A DNA stretch of 36,328 nt from a virus, in IMG/VR virus record IMGVR_UViG_3300013126_000105, positions 1 through 36,328 of that record; one strand, 5' to 3'. The position numbers and the translations under genes are program-made. Positions 21,771-29,112 of the stretch are shown one piece after another; the stretch's first letter is position 1; each line of letters begins with the position of its first letter. The notes under the pieces were generated by a model, which ran no database searches, had not been told where the DNA came from, and saw only the letters and a list, made by a program, of their open reading frames with translations.

Positions 21771-23269
21771 GTAAATCTGTCAAATTACGCATTCTTGACG
21801 AAGTATCGTGCATCTTTGTCGGATTGCACGGTGATCATATCACCAAACTATATGAACTATTCGGTGTTCATGTGCCAGGCTATTTCTTCCAACCGCTATT
21901 TAAGCTGGGACGGTGGGACGGCAAAGTGCGATACTTCCAAAACAACGGCAAGACATATATCTACTTACTCGATCGTATTCTACCAAAGTTGAAGCAATGG
22001 GGCTACGCCATTGAGGTGGAAGACTTACGGGAGAGCAATATTGTGTTCCCTGACCACATTGATGATACACTGTTTTCACACATAAATCATGTGGACACAG
22101 GTGAACCAACATTTCTGCGTGATCACCAAGTTGAAGCCGTCAATGCACTGATTGATAACGGACATGGCATTGTTATTGCTGCAACAGGTGCTGGCAAGAC
22201 CATTCTTTGTGCTGCTCTGTGTCATGTATACGGGCAGCACAATATCAAAACATTGACAATCGTGCCCAGCCAGGATTTGATCAAACAAACCAAAGCTGAT
22301 TACATTACATATCAGTTGGATGTCGGTGAATATAGTGGAACCAATAAAGATTTGGATCATCAACACGTCATATCAACATGGCAAGCGCTGAAGAACAATC
22401 CCAAGGTTATTCAGATGTTCCAAATGGTTATTGTGGATGAATGTCATGGATTGAAGGGTAAAGTATTATCTGACATTCTAACCAACCACTGTTCCCGTAT
22501 CCCATATCGCTTTGGAGTTACAGGAACCCTACCAAAAGAACAAGCCGACCAACTGGCTGTGAATGTTGCTGTCGGTGATGTGAAATATACAGTAAATGCT
22601 TCACACTTGATCGACAAGGGCATTTTGTCTCGCCTACACATCAATGTATTACAACTTGAAGAAAATCTCGAGGCTGAATGGAAGCAATACTGCGAAGAAG
22701 AAGTACCATTCGGTGAAAAGCCACCCACATACATTCAATTTAAGGATGGGTACTTCCCTGATTTTACAGCAGAAAAGAACTATCTTCAAAAGAAAGCAGA
22801 TCGCATTGAATGGATTGCTCATATGATTGAGCAAAAGCGAGACGAGCGCAAAGGCAATGTACTATGTCTTGTTGACAACATCGCATTTGGTCGCAAACTA
22901 GCAAAACACATCGAAGGGGCAATCTTTGTAAACGGTCAGGATGTTAAGCAAAAGGACCGCAAAGATATCTACGATATGTTCAAAGACTACGATGATCTTG
23001 TTGTGATTGCAACTGTGCACGTTGCAGGAACGGGATTGAGCATTAATCGCATTTTCAACCTATTCTTGATCGATCCGGGTAAATCATTTATTCGGGTAAT
23101 TCAAGCAATTGGACGCGGCTTGCGCATGGCAAACGACAAAGACTTTGTTAATGTGTGGGATGTTTGTAGTGATTTGAAGTACAGCAAACGTCACGTAACA
23201 GAGCGGATAAATTATTACAAAGAAGCGCAATACCCACACAAAAAGCATAAAATTCAGTATGACGCTTGA
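21767..23269 (+). CDS. uvsW: UvsW-like SF2 DNA/RNA helicase
   Basis: This 500-residue helicase has an N-terminal DNA-binding domain (1-100), motif I ATGAGKT (139-145), motif II DECH (224-227), motif III VTGTLPK, and C-terminal QAIGRGLRMAN (motif VI). It matches T4 UvsW in length (~500) and order. UvsW unwinds branched DNA and R-loops and drives the switch from origin- to recombination-dependent replication. The start overlaps the uvsY stop as ATGA. It is the last gene before a new promoter at 23266. Confidence 0.93.
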   Translation: MSKSVKLRILDEVSCIFVGLHGDHITKLYELFGVHVPGYFFQPLFKLGRWDGKVRYFQNNGKTYIYLLDRILPKLKQWGYAIEVEDLRESNIVFPDHIDDTLFSHINHVDTGEPTFLRDHQVEAVNALIDNGHGIVIAATGAGKTILCAALCHVYGQHNIKTLTIVPSQDLIKQTKADYITYQLDVGEYSGTNKDLDHQHVISTWQALKNNPKVIQMFQMVIVDECHGLKGKVLSDILTNHCSRIPYRFGVTGTLPKEQADQLAVNVAVGDVKYTVNASHLIDKGILSRLHINVLQLEENLEAEWKQYCEEEVPFGEKPPTYIQFKDGYFPDFTAEKNYLQKKADRIEWIAHMIEQKRDERKGNVLCLVDNIAFGRKLAKHIEGAIFVNGQDVKQKDRKDIYDMFKDYDDLVVIATVHVAGTGLSINRIFNLFLIDPGKSFIRVIQAIGRGLRMANDKDFVNVWDVCSDLKYSKRHVTERINYYKEAQYPHKKHKIQYDA

Positions 23270-23294
23270 CTTCAACCTTTACATAGAGTATAAT
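23266..23294 (+). promoter_or_regulatory. Near-consensus sigma70 promoter, probably leaderless transcript
   Basis: TTGACT (23266-23271), 17 bases, TATAAT (23289-23294). The expected start of transcription is about 23301, which is the A of the ATG of the next gene. A stop codon lies in frame directly before that ATG. Confidence 0.8.
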
Positions 23295-23300
23295 AATTAA

Positions 23301-23792
23301 ATGCTTATATTTGACAATACCTCGCAGCCGATTATAATCGACAACATATCAGCACCAATCATATCAGACTATTTTTGGGTGTTAGACCTGTCCATGAAGG
23401 ACTTCACTTTAACACCTCTAAATGTGCTAGAGGAGATTGTGTGTCCAACCGTGATCCTGCGCGTCGAGGGGTTTGACTTCCCTGTTCCGGCGTCGTGGAA
23501 TGTGCTAGTTTTTGACCCAGAGACTGCTCAATTGGATACAATCGAGCTAGCCGAAGCAGCAGGCCGGGAATTTACCGCACTGGTGTATGGTCCATCAATG
23601 TCAGCGCCAACAGGTGCTAGTGTGAGCGTTGTTGACTATTTTATCGAATACAAAAACATAAACCCAGCGTTGAACAAACACCAGATGTTGTGTCATCCAA
23701 TTGGTCCAAACGCTTGGATCAACATTGCTCCAACAGACTCATATGCAAAATATCTCAAAGACCTGTCTGTGAGCGACTTAATAAACAACTAG
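23301..23792 (+). CDS. Unrecognised protein, probably translated from a leaderless message
   Basis: I do not recognise this 163-residue protein. It begins MLIFDNTSQPIIIDNISAPI, is rich in beta-branched residues, and has VCPTVILRVEGFDFPVPASW, FTALVYGPSMSAPTGA and a C-terminal GPNAWINIAPTDSYAKYL. The alternating pattern suggests a beta-rich soluble fold. No Shine-Dalgarno exists because the -10 box of its promoter ends six bases before the ATG; the next Met is residue 32 and has no ribosome site either. It is the first gene of a run leading to the DnaE-like fragment and the GroES-like gene. Confidence 0.68.
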   Translation: MLIFDNTSQPIIIDNISAPIISDYFWVLDLSMKDFTLTPLNVLEEIVCPTVILRVEGFDFPVPASWNVLVFDPETAQLDTIELAEAAGREFTALVYGPSMSAPTGASVSVVDYFIEYKNINPALNKHQMLCHPIGPNAWINIAPTDSYAKYLKDLSVSDLINN

Positions 23793-23801
23793 GAGATTAA
23801 A

Positions 23802-24170
23802 ATGAGCGAAGACAAAAAGATTACAGTAAAAGAATTCAAGATGTGGCTCCAGGGCGTAGAAGAAATGCAGCCTGAAGACTGGACCCCAGATGCACGACAG
23901 TGGGCTCGTATCCGTGAAAAGATTAACAGTATCGAAGAATCTGTTGGACAGCAACCTGTTGCAACACAACCGCTGCAACCAATGCCGACAAATCCAGTAC
24001 CCCGACCATTACCAGCAGTTCCGGCTGGCCCAAGTATGATGCCTCCACCCCAAGCCGCTCGGCCCGCGCAACTGTCAGGACCATTTGCTAACCCAGAATC
24101 CCCAACTATGCCGGTGAGAACACCAAACATTGACACACAGGGTAAGCCGTACGAGAGTTCATTCGCATAA
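23802..24170 (+). CDS. Small phage protein with Pro-rich tail
   Basis: This 122-residue protein opens with a helical domain, KITVKEFKMWLQGVEEMQ and DARQWARIREKINSIEE (about 5-48), a layout I associate with small conserved proteins of T4-like marine phages. The remainder is Pro/Ala/Gln-rich and probably disordered (PNPVPRPLPAVPAGPSMMPP). No enzymatic motif is seen. AGGAG precedes the start and the next gene begins two bases after its stop. Function unknown; the helical head could bind a partner with the tail as a linker. Confidence 0.65.
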   Translation: MSEDKKITVKEFKMWLQGVEEMQPEDWTPDARQWARIREKINSIEESVGQQPVATQPLQPMPTNPVPRPLPAVPAGPSMMPPPQAARPAQLSGPFANPESPTMPVRTPNIDTQGKPYESSFA

Positions 24171-24172
24171 CC

Positions 24173-24703
24173 ATGCGTAGTACCCAACTACGAAATAGAA
24201 CCCTTTGGTTTGACGGCACATCATCTTACGATCCGTCAACATTGGAAAAAGTGGTGAGGATGTATGATGTTGAGTATGTGGATTACATCAACGATGCAGT
24301 AAAAGAATACAACAAACATGTTTCAAAAGAACAAGAGCTCACTGTTAAGACTGGGTGCAAGCCACTTGATTACACATGGAACATACCAGACGAATACAGA
24401 ACGCTTGACGTTGTGGAATACATTTCAGAAAAACACATGCTGATAACAGCAAACACAGATGAAGATGAGTGTGTGCAACGAGATATGCGATTGGCACAGG
24501 AACTGAAAATATTCAAACGACACAATTTATTTGATGTGTTACGCACGATAATTTTCATCATAAATAAACTAACTGCCGGCAATGTCGTTTGGGGCGTTGG
24601 GCGGGGTTCGAGTGTGTCAAGCTATGTGTTGTATGTGATTGGCGTTCATGATGTGGATAGCTTTGCATACGATCTTGACATTAACGATTTTATAAGTGAA
24701 TAG
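24173..24703 (+). CDS. DnaE-like (C-family DNA polymerase) palm, N-terminal part
   Basis: This 176-residue protein ends with GVGRGSSVSSYVLYVIGVHD (141-160), then VDSFAYDLDINDFISE. In bacterial Pol III alpha the matching text is [20 protein letters not shown], then LDPLEFDLLFERFLNPER, including the GS motif that binds the incoming nucleotide. Upstream, RDMRLAQELKIFKRHNLFDV aligns with the RLEYELQVINSMGFPGYFLI region. It stops exactly where DnaE continues into its catalytic PDFDxDF motif, and that motif opens the protein at 35482. There is no PHP domain and no intein. Residues 1-95 are not recognisable. A weak Shine-Dalgarno precedes the ATG. The similarity is read by eye; whether it works with the other half is inference. 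Confidence 0.72.
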   Translation: MRSTQLRNRTLWFDGTSSYDPSTLEKVVRMYDVEYVDYINDAVKEYNKHVSKEQELTVKTGCKPLDYTWNIPDEYRTLDVVEYISEKHMLITANTDEDECVQRDMRLAQELKIFKRHNLFDVLRTIIFIINKLTAGNVVWGVGRGSSVSSYVLYVIGVHDVDSFAYDLDINDFISE

Positions 24704-24712
24704 GAGAAACAA

Positions 24713-25051
24713 ATGGCAAAAGGTGTACGCTCAGCTAGAGGCGAAATCGTGGATTTCGATCTCCTGCGGATCAAAGAAAATTTAGGACAGGCACCAAAAG
24801 CATCGACAGTGAAAGCACGAGAAGACTTCATCGATCAGAAGTTTAAACGACGTCTCCGCCGCATGTCAGAAACTGTGGCGCAAGCTGCTGCACCACAAGC
24901 AGGAACCGCTCAACCTCAACCTGTGGTTACAGCAGTAGAGCCAGCAATTGAAGAAGTTGCAGTGGAAGTTGAAGATATTTCAGCAGACACAGAACCGCAG
25001 GTTGCCGCGGAACCTGTGAAGAAAAAAATCATCAAACCAGCTAACAAATAA
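24713..25051 (+). CDS. Small protein with basic head and acidic tail
   Basis: This 112-residue protein starts MAKGVRSARGEIVDFDLLRI, then a basic helical stretch (REDFIDQKFKRRLRRMSE) to about residue 55, followed by an Ala/Glu/Val-rich disordered segment and a Lys-rich end (VKKKIIKPANK). I do not recognise a domain. A strong AGGAG ribosome site precedes it, nine bases after the DnaE-like fragment. The basic patch could contact nucleic acid; that is speculative. Confidence 0.62.
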   Translation: MAKGVRSARGEIVDFDLLRIKENLGQAPKASTVKAREDFIDQKFKRRLRRMSETVAQAAAPQAGTAQPQPVVTAVEPAIEEVAVEVEDISADTEPQVAAEPVKKKIIKPANK

Positions 25052-25057
25052 GTAACC

Positions 25058-25065
25058 CATAAATA
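25058..25065 (+). promoter_or_regulatory. Late-type box CATAAATA before the GroES-like gene
   Basis: A T4-type late -10 element 15 bases before the ATG at 25081, leaving a leader of about ten bases with no clear Shine-Dalgarno. T4 gp31 helps fold the late capsid protein, so late expression would make sense. Confidence 0.55.
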
Positions 25066-25080
25066 TAGAGATAACACCAT

Positions 25081-25386
25081 ATGAAACTGAGAGCTATCCG
25101 CAATCACATTATTTTTGAGTTTTTAGACGGTCTCGATTCAAAGAATCAGTTCACACAAACCACCGAAGCGGGCATTCAAATTGCAGGACATTTTGACGCT
25201 AGTGCAAAAGAACCTCGTTGGGCAAGAGTTCTTGCTGTTGGTCCAGAAGTCACCGAAGAACTAACTAGGTCAGACTGCGAGGTGCTAATCGACAACCTGC
25301 GGTGGACTGAAGGTGTTGTATTTGAAGGAACAAAGTACTGGCGCACCGACGACAAGCAAGTGCTTGCATACCGGTATCCTGACTGA
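25081..25386 (+). CDS. GroES/gp31-like co-chaperonin
   Basis: This 101-residue protein matches the GroES layout: N-terminal strand LRAIRNHIIFEFLDG (GroES: IRPLHDRVIVK), a mobile-loop-like stretch TQTTEAGIQIAGHFDASAKE with GIQI in place of the GIVL that docks on GroEL, then ARVLAVGPEVTEEL (GroES: GEVLAVGNG), a hydrophobic strand CEVLIDNLRWTEGVVFEGTK and the C-terminal strand KQVLAYRYPD. T4 gp31 and RB49 CocO replace GroES to let host GroEL fold the large capsid protein. It lies directly after a late box. Substrate assumed from T4. Confidence 0.75.
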   Translation: MKLRAIRNHIIFEFLDGLDSKNQFTQTTEAGIQIAGHFDASAKEPRWARVLAVGPEVTEELTRSDCEVLIDNLRWTEGVVFEGTKYWRTDDKQVLAYRYPD

Positions 25387-25412
25387 TTAACAACCTTTTT
25401 ACAAGGATTTTT

Positions 25413-26714
25413 ATGGTTTTCATTACATTACTGATAATAACAACAGCATTTATTGCTGGCGCTGCAGCTTTCTTTAGCGTGTATGGTCTAGCTGCCACAT
25501 TCAGTGGTACGTTCTGGTCCGTTGTGCTAATGGGATCATCACTTGAAGCCGGTAAACTGATTGCTGCTTCATACTTATATCGGTATTGGAATCAAACCAA
25601 CGTTTGGTTAAAAACATATTTGATGGCAGGCATTTTAACACTAATGGTGTTAACATCAACAGGTATTTTCGGATATCTGTCTTCAGGGTATCAAACAGAC
25701 GTCCTCCCATTAAAACAAGTTGAAGAACAAGTCAAGCTCCTTGAAGACGAAAAGGCTCGCTTGATTCAGCGTAAAACACAGATTGATGAACAGATTGCAC
25801 AACTTCCAACAAATGTGGTTCGTGGTAGAGTAGCTCTAATCAAAGGGTTCAAAGCAGAACAAAAACAAGCAACCGATCGCATTTCCGAGTTAGATAAAAT
25901 CATTCTTGAAGAAAAAACCAAGCTAATTAAAACGCAAGCTCACATCGGTCCAATCACTTACATTGCCTCTGCTTTTGAGTTGGACACAGATAACGCAACA
26001 AAGTATTTGATCTATCTTATCATTTTTGCCTTTGACCCAATGGCTGTGTCATTAACGCTAGCCGTTAATATTGCAATCCGTCTCCGTAAAGAAGAAAAAG
26101 AACGTGAATCAGCAGAAAAGGCCGCGATGGCGCTTGTTGCTCCTGTCATTGAACCACCAAAACCTGAGCCGGTTACTGAAAATCCAGAACCTCAGCTGCT
26201 CATTGAGGAACCTGTGGTTCAAGAGCCAACTCTGGAAGAAATCAACGAAAAACTTGATGAAGTATATGAACCGGTTGAATATGAAGTCGAAATTCCACAA
26301 GAATATCCAACACCAGAAGAAGTGGTTCAAGAAGCTGCACCGGTTGCTGAAGAGCCTGCGCCAGCGGTTGAGGAACCAGTAAAAGAAATCCAACCTGAAC
26401 CGGAACCTGAAGAAGCTGTCGAGGAGATCGTACAGGAAGCTGAGACATTCATGGAAGAGCCTGTGGTTGAAGAATTTGTTGAAGAGCCTGTTGTAGAACC
26501 ATCCAAACCATCACAGGCCCGCCGCAGAACTCGTCCATACAGCTCCATCAATACCGCTCTTAGTGATGCAAAACTCCAAGAGCTTATCCAACATTATCGT
26601 TGGTTAAAGGACAAGGAACGTAGTGGAGAACCCCTAACGCAAGACGATCGTTGGGAACTCAGCGCCATCGAAGAAATTCTTCGTAAGAACGGACTCGGCT
26701 TATATCTTGGTTGA
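25413..26714 (+). CDS. Multi-pass membrane protein with coiled coil and long acidic Pro/Glu tail
   Basis: This 433-residue protein has hydrophobic segments at about 2-30, 34-55, 68-88 and 192-218. Between the third and fourth lies a heptad-rich coiled coil (95-175; VEEQVKLLEDEKARLIQRKT). FAFDPMAVSLTLAVNIAIRL ends the last membrane span. Residues 225-365 are Glu/Pro/Val-rich repeats (EEPVVEEFVEEPVVEPSKP). The final ~65 residues, RRRTRPYSSINTALSDAKLQ onwards, look like a folded helical domain. It appears to be an inner-membrane protein with a long cytoplasmic tether. I recognise the type from T4-like marine phages but know no function. AAGGA precedes the start. Confidence 0.75.
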   Translation: MVFITLLIITTAFIAGAAAFFSVYGLAATFSGTFWSVVLMGSSLEAGKLIAASYLYRYWNQTNVWLKTYLMAGILTLMVLTSTGIFGYLSSGYQTDVLPLKQVEEQVKLLEDEKARLIQRKTQIDEQIAQLPTNVVRGRVALIKGFKAEQKQATDRISELDKIILEEKTKLIKTQAHIGPITYIASAFELDTDNATKYLIYLIIFAFDPMAVSLTLAVNIAIRLRKEEKERESAEKAAMALVAPVIEPPKPEPVTENPEPQLLIEEPVVQEPTLEEINEKLDEVYEPVEYEVEIPQEYPTPEEVVQEAAPVAEEPAPAVEEPVKEIQPEPEPEEAVEEIVQEAETFMEEPVVEEFVEEPVVEPSKPSQARRRTRPYSSINTALSDAKLQELIQHYRWLKDKERSGEPLTQDDRWELSAIEEILRKNGLGLYLG

Positions 26715-26739
26715 CATTTTCAGAGTATGGTCGTATAAT
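26711..26739 (+). promoter_or_regulatory. Near-consensus sigma70 promoter of the clamp-loader operon
   Basis: TTGACA (26711-26716), exactly 17 bases, TATAAT (26734-26739): a perfect match in both hexamers. Its -35 begins inside the stop region of the membrane-protein gene. Transcription from about 26746 would cover gp44, two small genes, the cytochrome, gp62 and the zinc-finger gene. Confidence 0.85.
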
Positions 26740-26773
26740 AATAAAATACAACTATACTCCGAAAGGTTAGCAA

Positions 26774-27703
26774 GTGAGCAGAAACTATTTATGGACGGAA
26801 AAATATCGTCCACAAACGATTGACGAATACGTCTTCCACGACCCACAACAGCGAGCAGCATTCACCAAATTCATTGCTGACAAAACCATCCCACATCTGC
26901 TATTATCTGGTGTGCAAGGTAGCGGTAAAACAACGATAGCACAGATCCTTATCCGTTCAATGGACATCGATGATACCGATGTTCTGGTCATCAATGCATC
27001 TGATGAACGCGGTATTGACACATTCCGAGATGGCATCAAGAACTTTGCAAGCTCTATTTCAATGGGTGCATTCAAGATCGTCCATCTGGAAGAAGCCGAT
27101 ATGCTAACCCCACCGGCACAAGCCGCTTTAAAGCGGTTTATGGAAGAAGTGCATGAGACAGTGCGTTTCATTCTCACATGCAACCACGAAAACAAAATCA
27201 TCCCACCGATTAAATCCCGCTGCCAACACTTCCACTTCAAGGCGGGCGATAAAAACGACATTGCAGAATACTTGATCGGCATTCTTGCAGCAGAAAAGGT
27301 CAAGTTTGACCTGAACCTCCTGGACAAGTACATTGCGTACGGGTATCCTGACATTCGCAAAATTGTCAACTCACTACAACAGAATTCAATCGATGGTCTG
27401 CTTCAGCCACCTCATTTTGAAGGCTCGGACGGAGATTACAAGTTCAAGCTGATTGAATTGATTGAGCGTAATAAGTGGAATGAAGCACGGAAGTTGTTAT
27501 GCTCGTCTGTATCAAACGATGAGTGGGAAAATGTGTATCGTTTTCTGTATGAGAACATTAACAGAGCACCTCGCTTTGCTGATGATAAAGATAAATGGGA
27601 AGAAGCAATTGTTATTATTGCTGAACACCTGTACAAGAACTCGCTTGTCAGCGATCAGGAGATCAACATGGCAGCTTGTTTAATTAGACTTGGTCAAATT
27701 TAA
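26774..27703 (+). CDS. 44: Sliding-clamp loader large subunit gp44
   Basis: An AAA+ ATPase that loads the gp45 clamp onto primed DNA. The 309 residues are close to T4 gp44 (319). Visible motifs are Walker A GVQGSGKT (46-53), Walker B IVHLEEADML (about 102-111), an arginine finger in SRC (148-150) and a sensor-like FILTCNH (132-138). The N-terminus LWTEKYRPQTIDEYV is the classic RFC/gp44 opening. The start is GTG 26774, with AAAGG 9 bases upstream. In T4 gp62 follows directly; here three genes, including a cytochrome, lie between the two. Confidence 0.95.
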   Translation: MSRNYLWTEKYRPQTIDEYVFHDPQQRAAFTKFIADKTIPHLLLSGVQGSGKTTIAQILIRSMDIDDTDVLVINASDERGIDTFRDGIKNFASSISMGAFKIVHLEEADMLTPPAQAALKRFMEEVHETVRFILTCNHENKIIPPIKSRCQHFHFKAGDKNDIAEYLIGILAAEKVKFDLNLLDKYIAYGYPDIRKIVNSLQQNSIDGLLQPPHFEGSDGDYKFKLIELIERNKWNEARKLLCSSVSNDEWENVYRFLYENINRAPRFADDKDKWEEAIVIIAEHLYKNSLVSDQEINMAACLIRLGQI

Positions 27704-27716
27704 AAGGAGAATGACT

Positions 27717-28439
27717 ATGGACGAGAAGGTAAAACAGATTTACGAGAGTGTAAAGGCAAAATACGAACAAGATTATGACCCATCATATGAGTGCTCATTC
27801 AGTGATTATGTATACATTTCATCATTGACGGATCAATACCTGGCTACCACAGGTTTGACGATCGAAGATGTAGAATGGACTGCTGGCGATGGCACATACA
27901 CTGTTCAGTATGATCCAACCACATACACATACGGCATCGGTTCAGTTGCTGACATTATTGCGGATGTTAAGATGCCGGATGATGCAACAGCATTCCGCAT
28001 TGACGGAGGTCTCGGTCTCACACCCAACCACAATGACATTACAACAATATCTACCAACATTCCGTTGACAACAACCCATACCATCACGAACGCTGGGTCA
28101 ACAGGGGTATACATCACGGATAGCACTATCAACTCATTCATTTCAGACACCACATCACAACACTACCAACGAATGCAAGAGTTTGTTGGGCAACTACGCC
28201 AAACTCTTGGCGTTGAAGGCTGCGCAGATTGGGAAGATCAAATCATGGAATGGGCCCAAGACTATGCCTCAGCCGTTAAGCGGGATGCGGAGCAAGCAGA
28301 ACGCAATGCAAGACAACAGGACTGGATTCAAGAGCTGTACAAGGTAGCAGAAATCAATGCACAAATCCGTGCAGCAGCAAAGGCGGATGAAGGTGATAAG
28401 CATGATGAAGCATACACAAACGCAATGAAGCTGCTATAA
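27717..28439 (+). CDS. Unrecognised protein between gp44 and gp62
   Basis: This protein is 240 residues from ATG 27717, chosen because AAAAGGAGA ends about six bases before it; ATG 27711 and TTG 27690 are in frame but less well placed. Residues 1-50 are helical (MDEKVKQIYESVKAKYEQDY). Residues 50-140 are Thr/Asp-rich strands (DGTYTVQYDPTTYTYGIGSV, TTISTNIPLTTTHTITNAGS), and 150-240 form a long charged helix (RDAEQAERNARQQDWIQELY). This shape resembles a structural or scaffold protein more than an enzyme. No known family recognised. AGGAACTGAC separates it from the next gene. Confidence 0.68.
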   Translation: MDEKVKQIYESVKAKYEQDYDPSYECSFSDYVYISSLTDQYLATTGLTIEDVEWTAGDGTYTVQYDPTTYTYGIGSVADIIADVKMPDDATAFRIDGGLGLTPNHNDITTISTNIPLTTTHTITNAGSTGVYITDSTINSFISDTTSQHYQRMQEFVGQLRQTLGVEGCADWEDQIMEWAQDYASAVKRDAEQAERNARQQDWIQELYKVAEINAQIRAAAKADEGDKHDEAYTNAMKLL

Positions 28440-28448
28440 GGAACTGAC

Positions 28449-28814
28449 ATGGCTCGCAGAAAGAAACCAGACGACGAAACATTAGAGCAGGCAGAAGTGC
28501 GCCGTATCCTGGAAACAATCGCCGATAACGCTACCCGTAGCGAGAAGGTAAGTTGGGATCGCAAAATGGACAATATGGTCAAGCTGTTGGCAAAGCTTCG
28601 CCCGATTGAAGACCAGATTGTTGATCTGATGGCACAGAAAGCGCCTCTGATGGACGATGTTCAAGCACTCCGCAAAGAGATGGTGAAGGAATGTGTGCAT
28701 CCATACACACACTTGACCTTTGACCAAAATGATGAGACAATTGTATGTAAATTCTGTGAGCGAAGGTTTGCAATCAGAGAACTACTCAACAAGGAGATTG
28801 AAGATGATGAATAA
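28449..28814 (+). CDS. Small helical protein with zinc-knuckle-like C-terminus
   Basis: This 121-residue protein has residues 1-80 as a charged helix pair (EQAEVRRILETIADNATRSE, KMDNMVKLLAKLRPIEDQIV). Residues ~80-108 contain ECVHPYTHLTFDQNDETIVC KFC: a CxH pair and a CxxC pair that could bind one zinc ion. The acidic end (IEDDE) overlaps the cytochrome start. A DNA- or RNA-binding accessory of the clamp-loader operon is possible; no family was recognised. Confidence 0.65.
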   Translation: MARRKKPDDETLEQAEVRRILETIADNATRSEKVSWDRKMDNMVKLLAKLRPIEDQIVDLMAQKAPLMDDVQALRKEMVKECVHPYTHLTFDQNDETIVCKFCERRFAIRELLNKEIEDDE

Positions 28815-29112
28815 AACACTATTTGCACTAGCACTAGCAGCAACATTTATGGCAGCACCAGCCCAAGCAAGCCAAGAACTAGCACAAAAACGGGGCTGCC
28901 TAGCATGTCATAGCGTAGAGAAAAAGGTTCTTGGTCCTGCGTTCAAGGACGTTGCCACCAAGTATAAGGGTCAGGATGTTGCCGCTAAGCTATCTGCAAA
29001 GGTAGCAAAGGGTGGTAGTGGTGTATGGGGCCCAATCCCAATGCCAGCCAATAGTCCGGCAGTGCCTGATGAAGATATTGCCACGATTGTCAAATGGGTG
29101 TTAACTCTCTGA
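28804..29112 (+). CDS. Class I c-type cytochrome, cytochrome c-551-like, with signal peptide
   Basis: A haem protein that shuttles electrons in the periplasm. It is 102 residues from ATG 28804; AAGGAG lies 7 bases upstream, so the longer in-frame start at 28720 is unlikely. Residues 1-22 form a Sec signal (NKTLFALALAATFMAAPAQA). The haem-binding CLACH is at 32-36 and the axial Met80 lies in VWGPIPMPAN. The mature ~80 residues are close to Pseudomonas c-551 in size and sequence: GCLACH...GPAFKDVATKYKGQ...GVWGPIPMPAN...KWVL against GCVACH...GPAYKDVAAKFAGQ...GVWGPIPMPPN...KWVL. It needs host Ccm or Ccs for haem attachment. It overlaps both neighbours (11 bases upstream; TGATG with gp62). Acquisition from a proteobacterial host is inferred. 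Confidence 0.94.
   Translation: MMNKTLFALALAATFMAAPAQASQELAQKRGCLACHSVEKKVLGPAFKDVATKYKGQDVAAKLSAKVAKGGSGVWGPIPMPANSPAVPDEDIATIVKWVLTL

Noticed and set aside
24640-24703. Split intein joining the two DnaE halves, as in cyanobacterial DnaE
   Set aside because: The N half ends at FISE without a Cys-led intein segment and the C half starts directly with MAHRPDID, with no intein C-terminal His-Asn. The halves would have to associate non-covalently.
28720-28803. Longer N-terminus of the cytochrome starting at 28720
   Set aside because: It would overlap the zinc-knuckle gene by 95 bases and put 28 charged residues before a clear signal peptide; AAGGAG at 28791-28796 fits the 28804 start.
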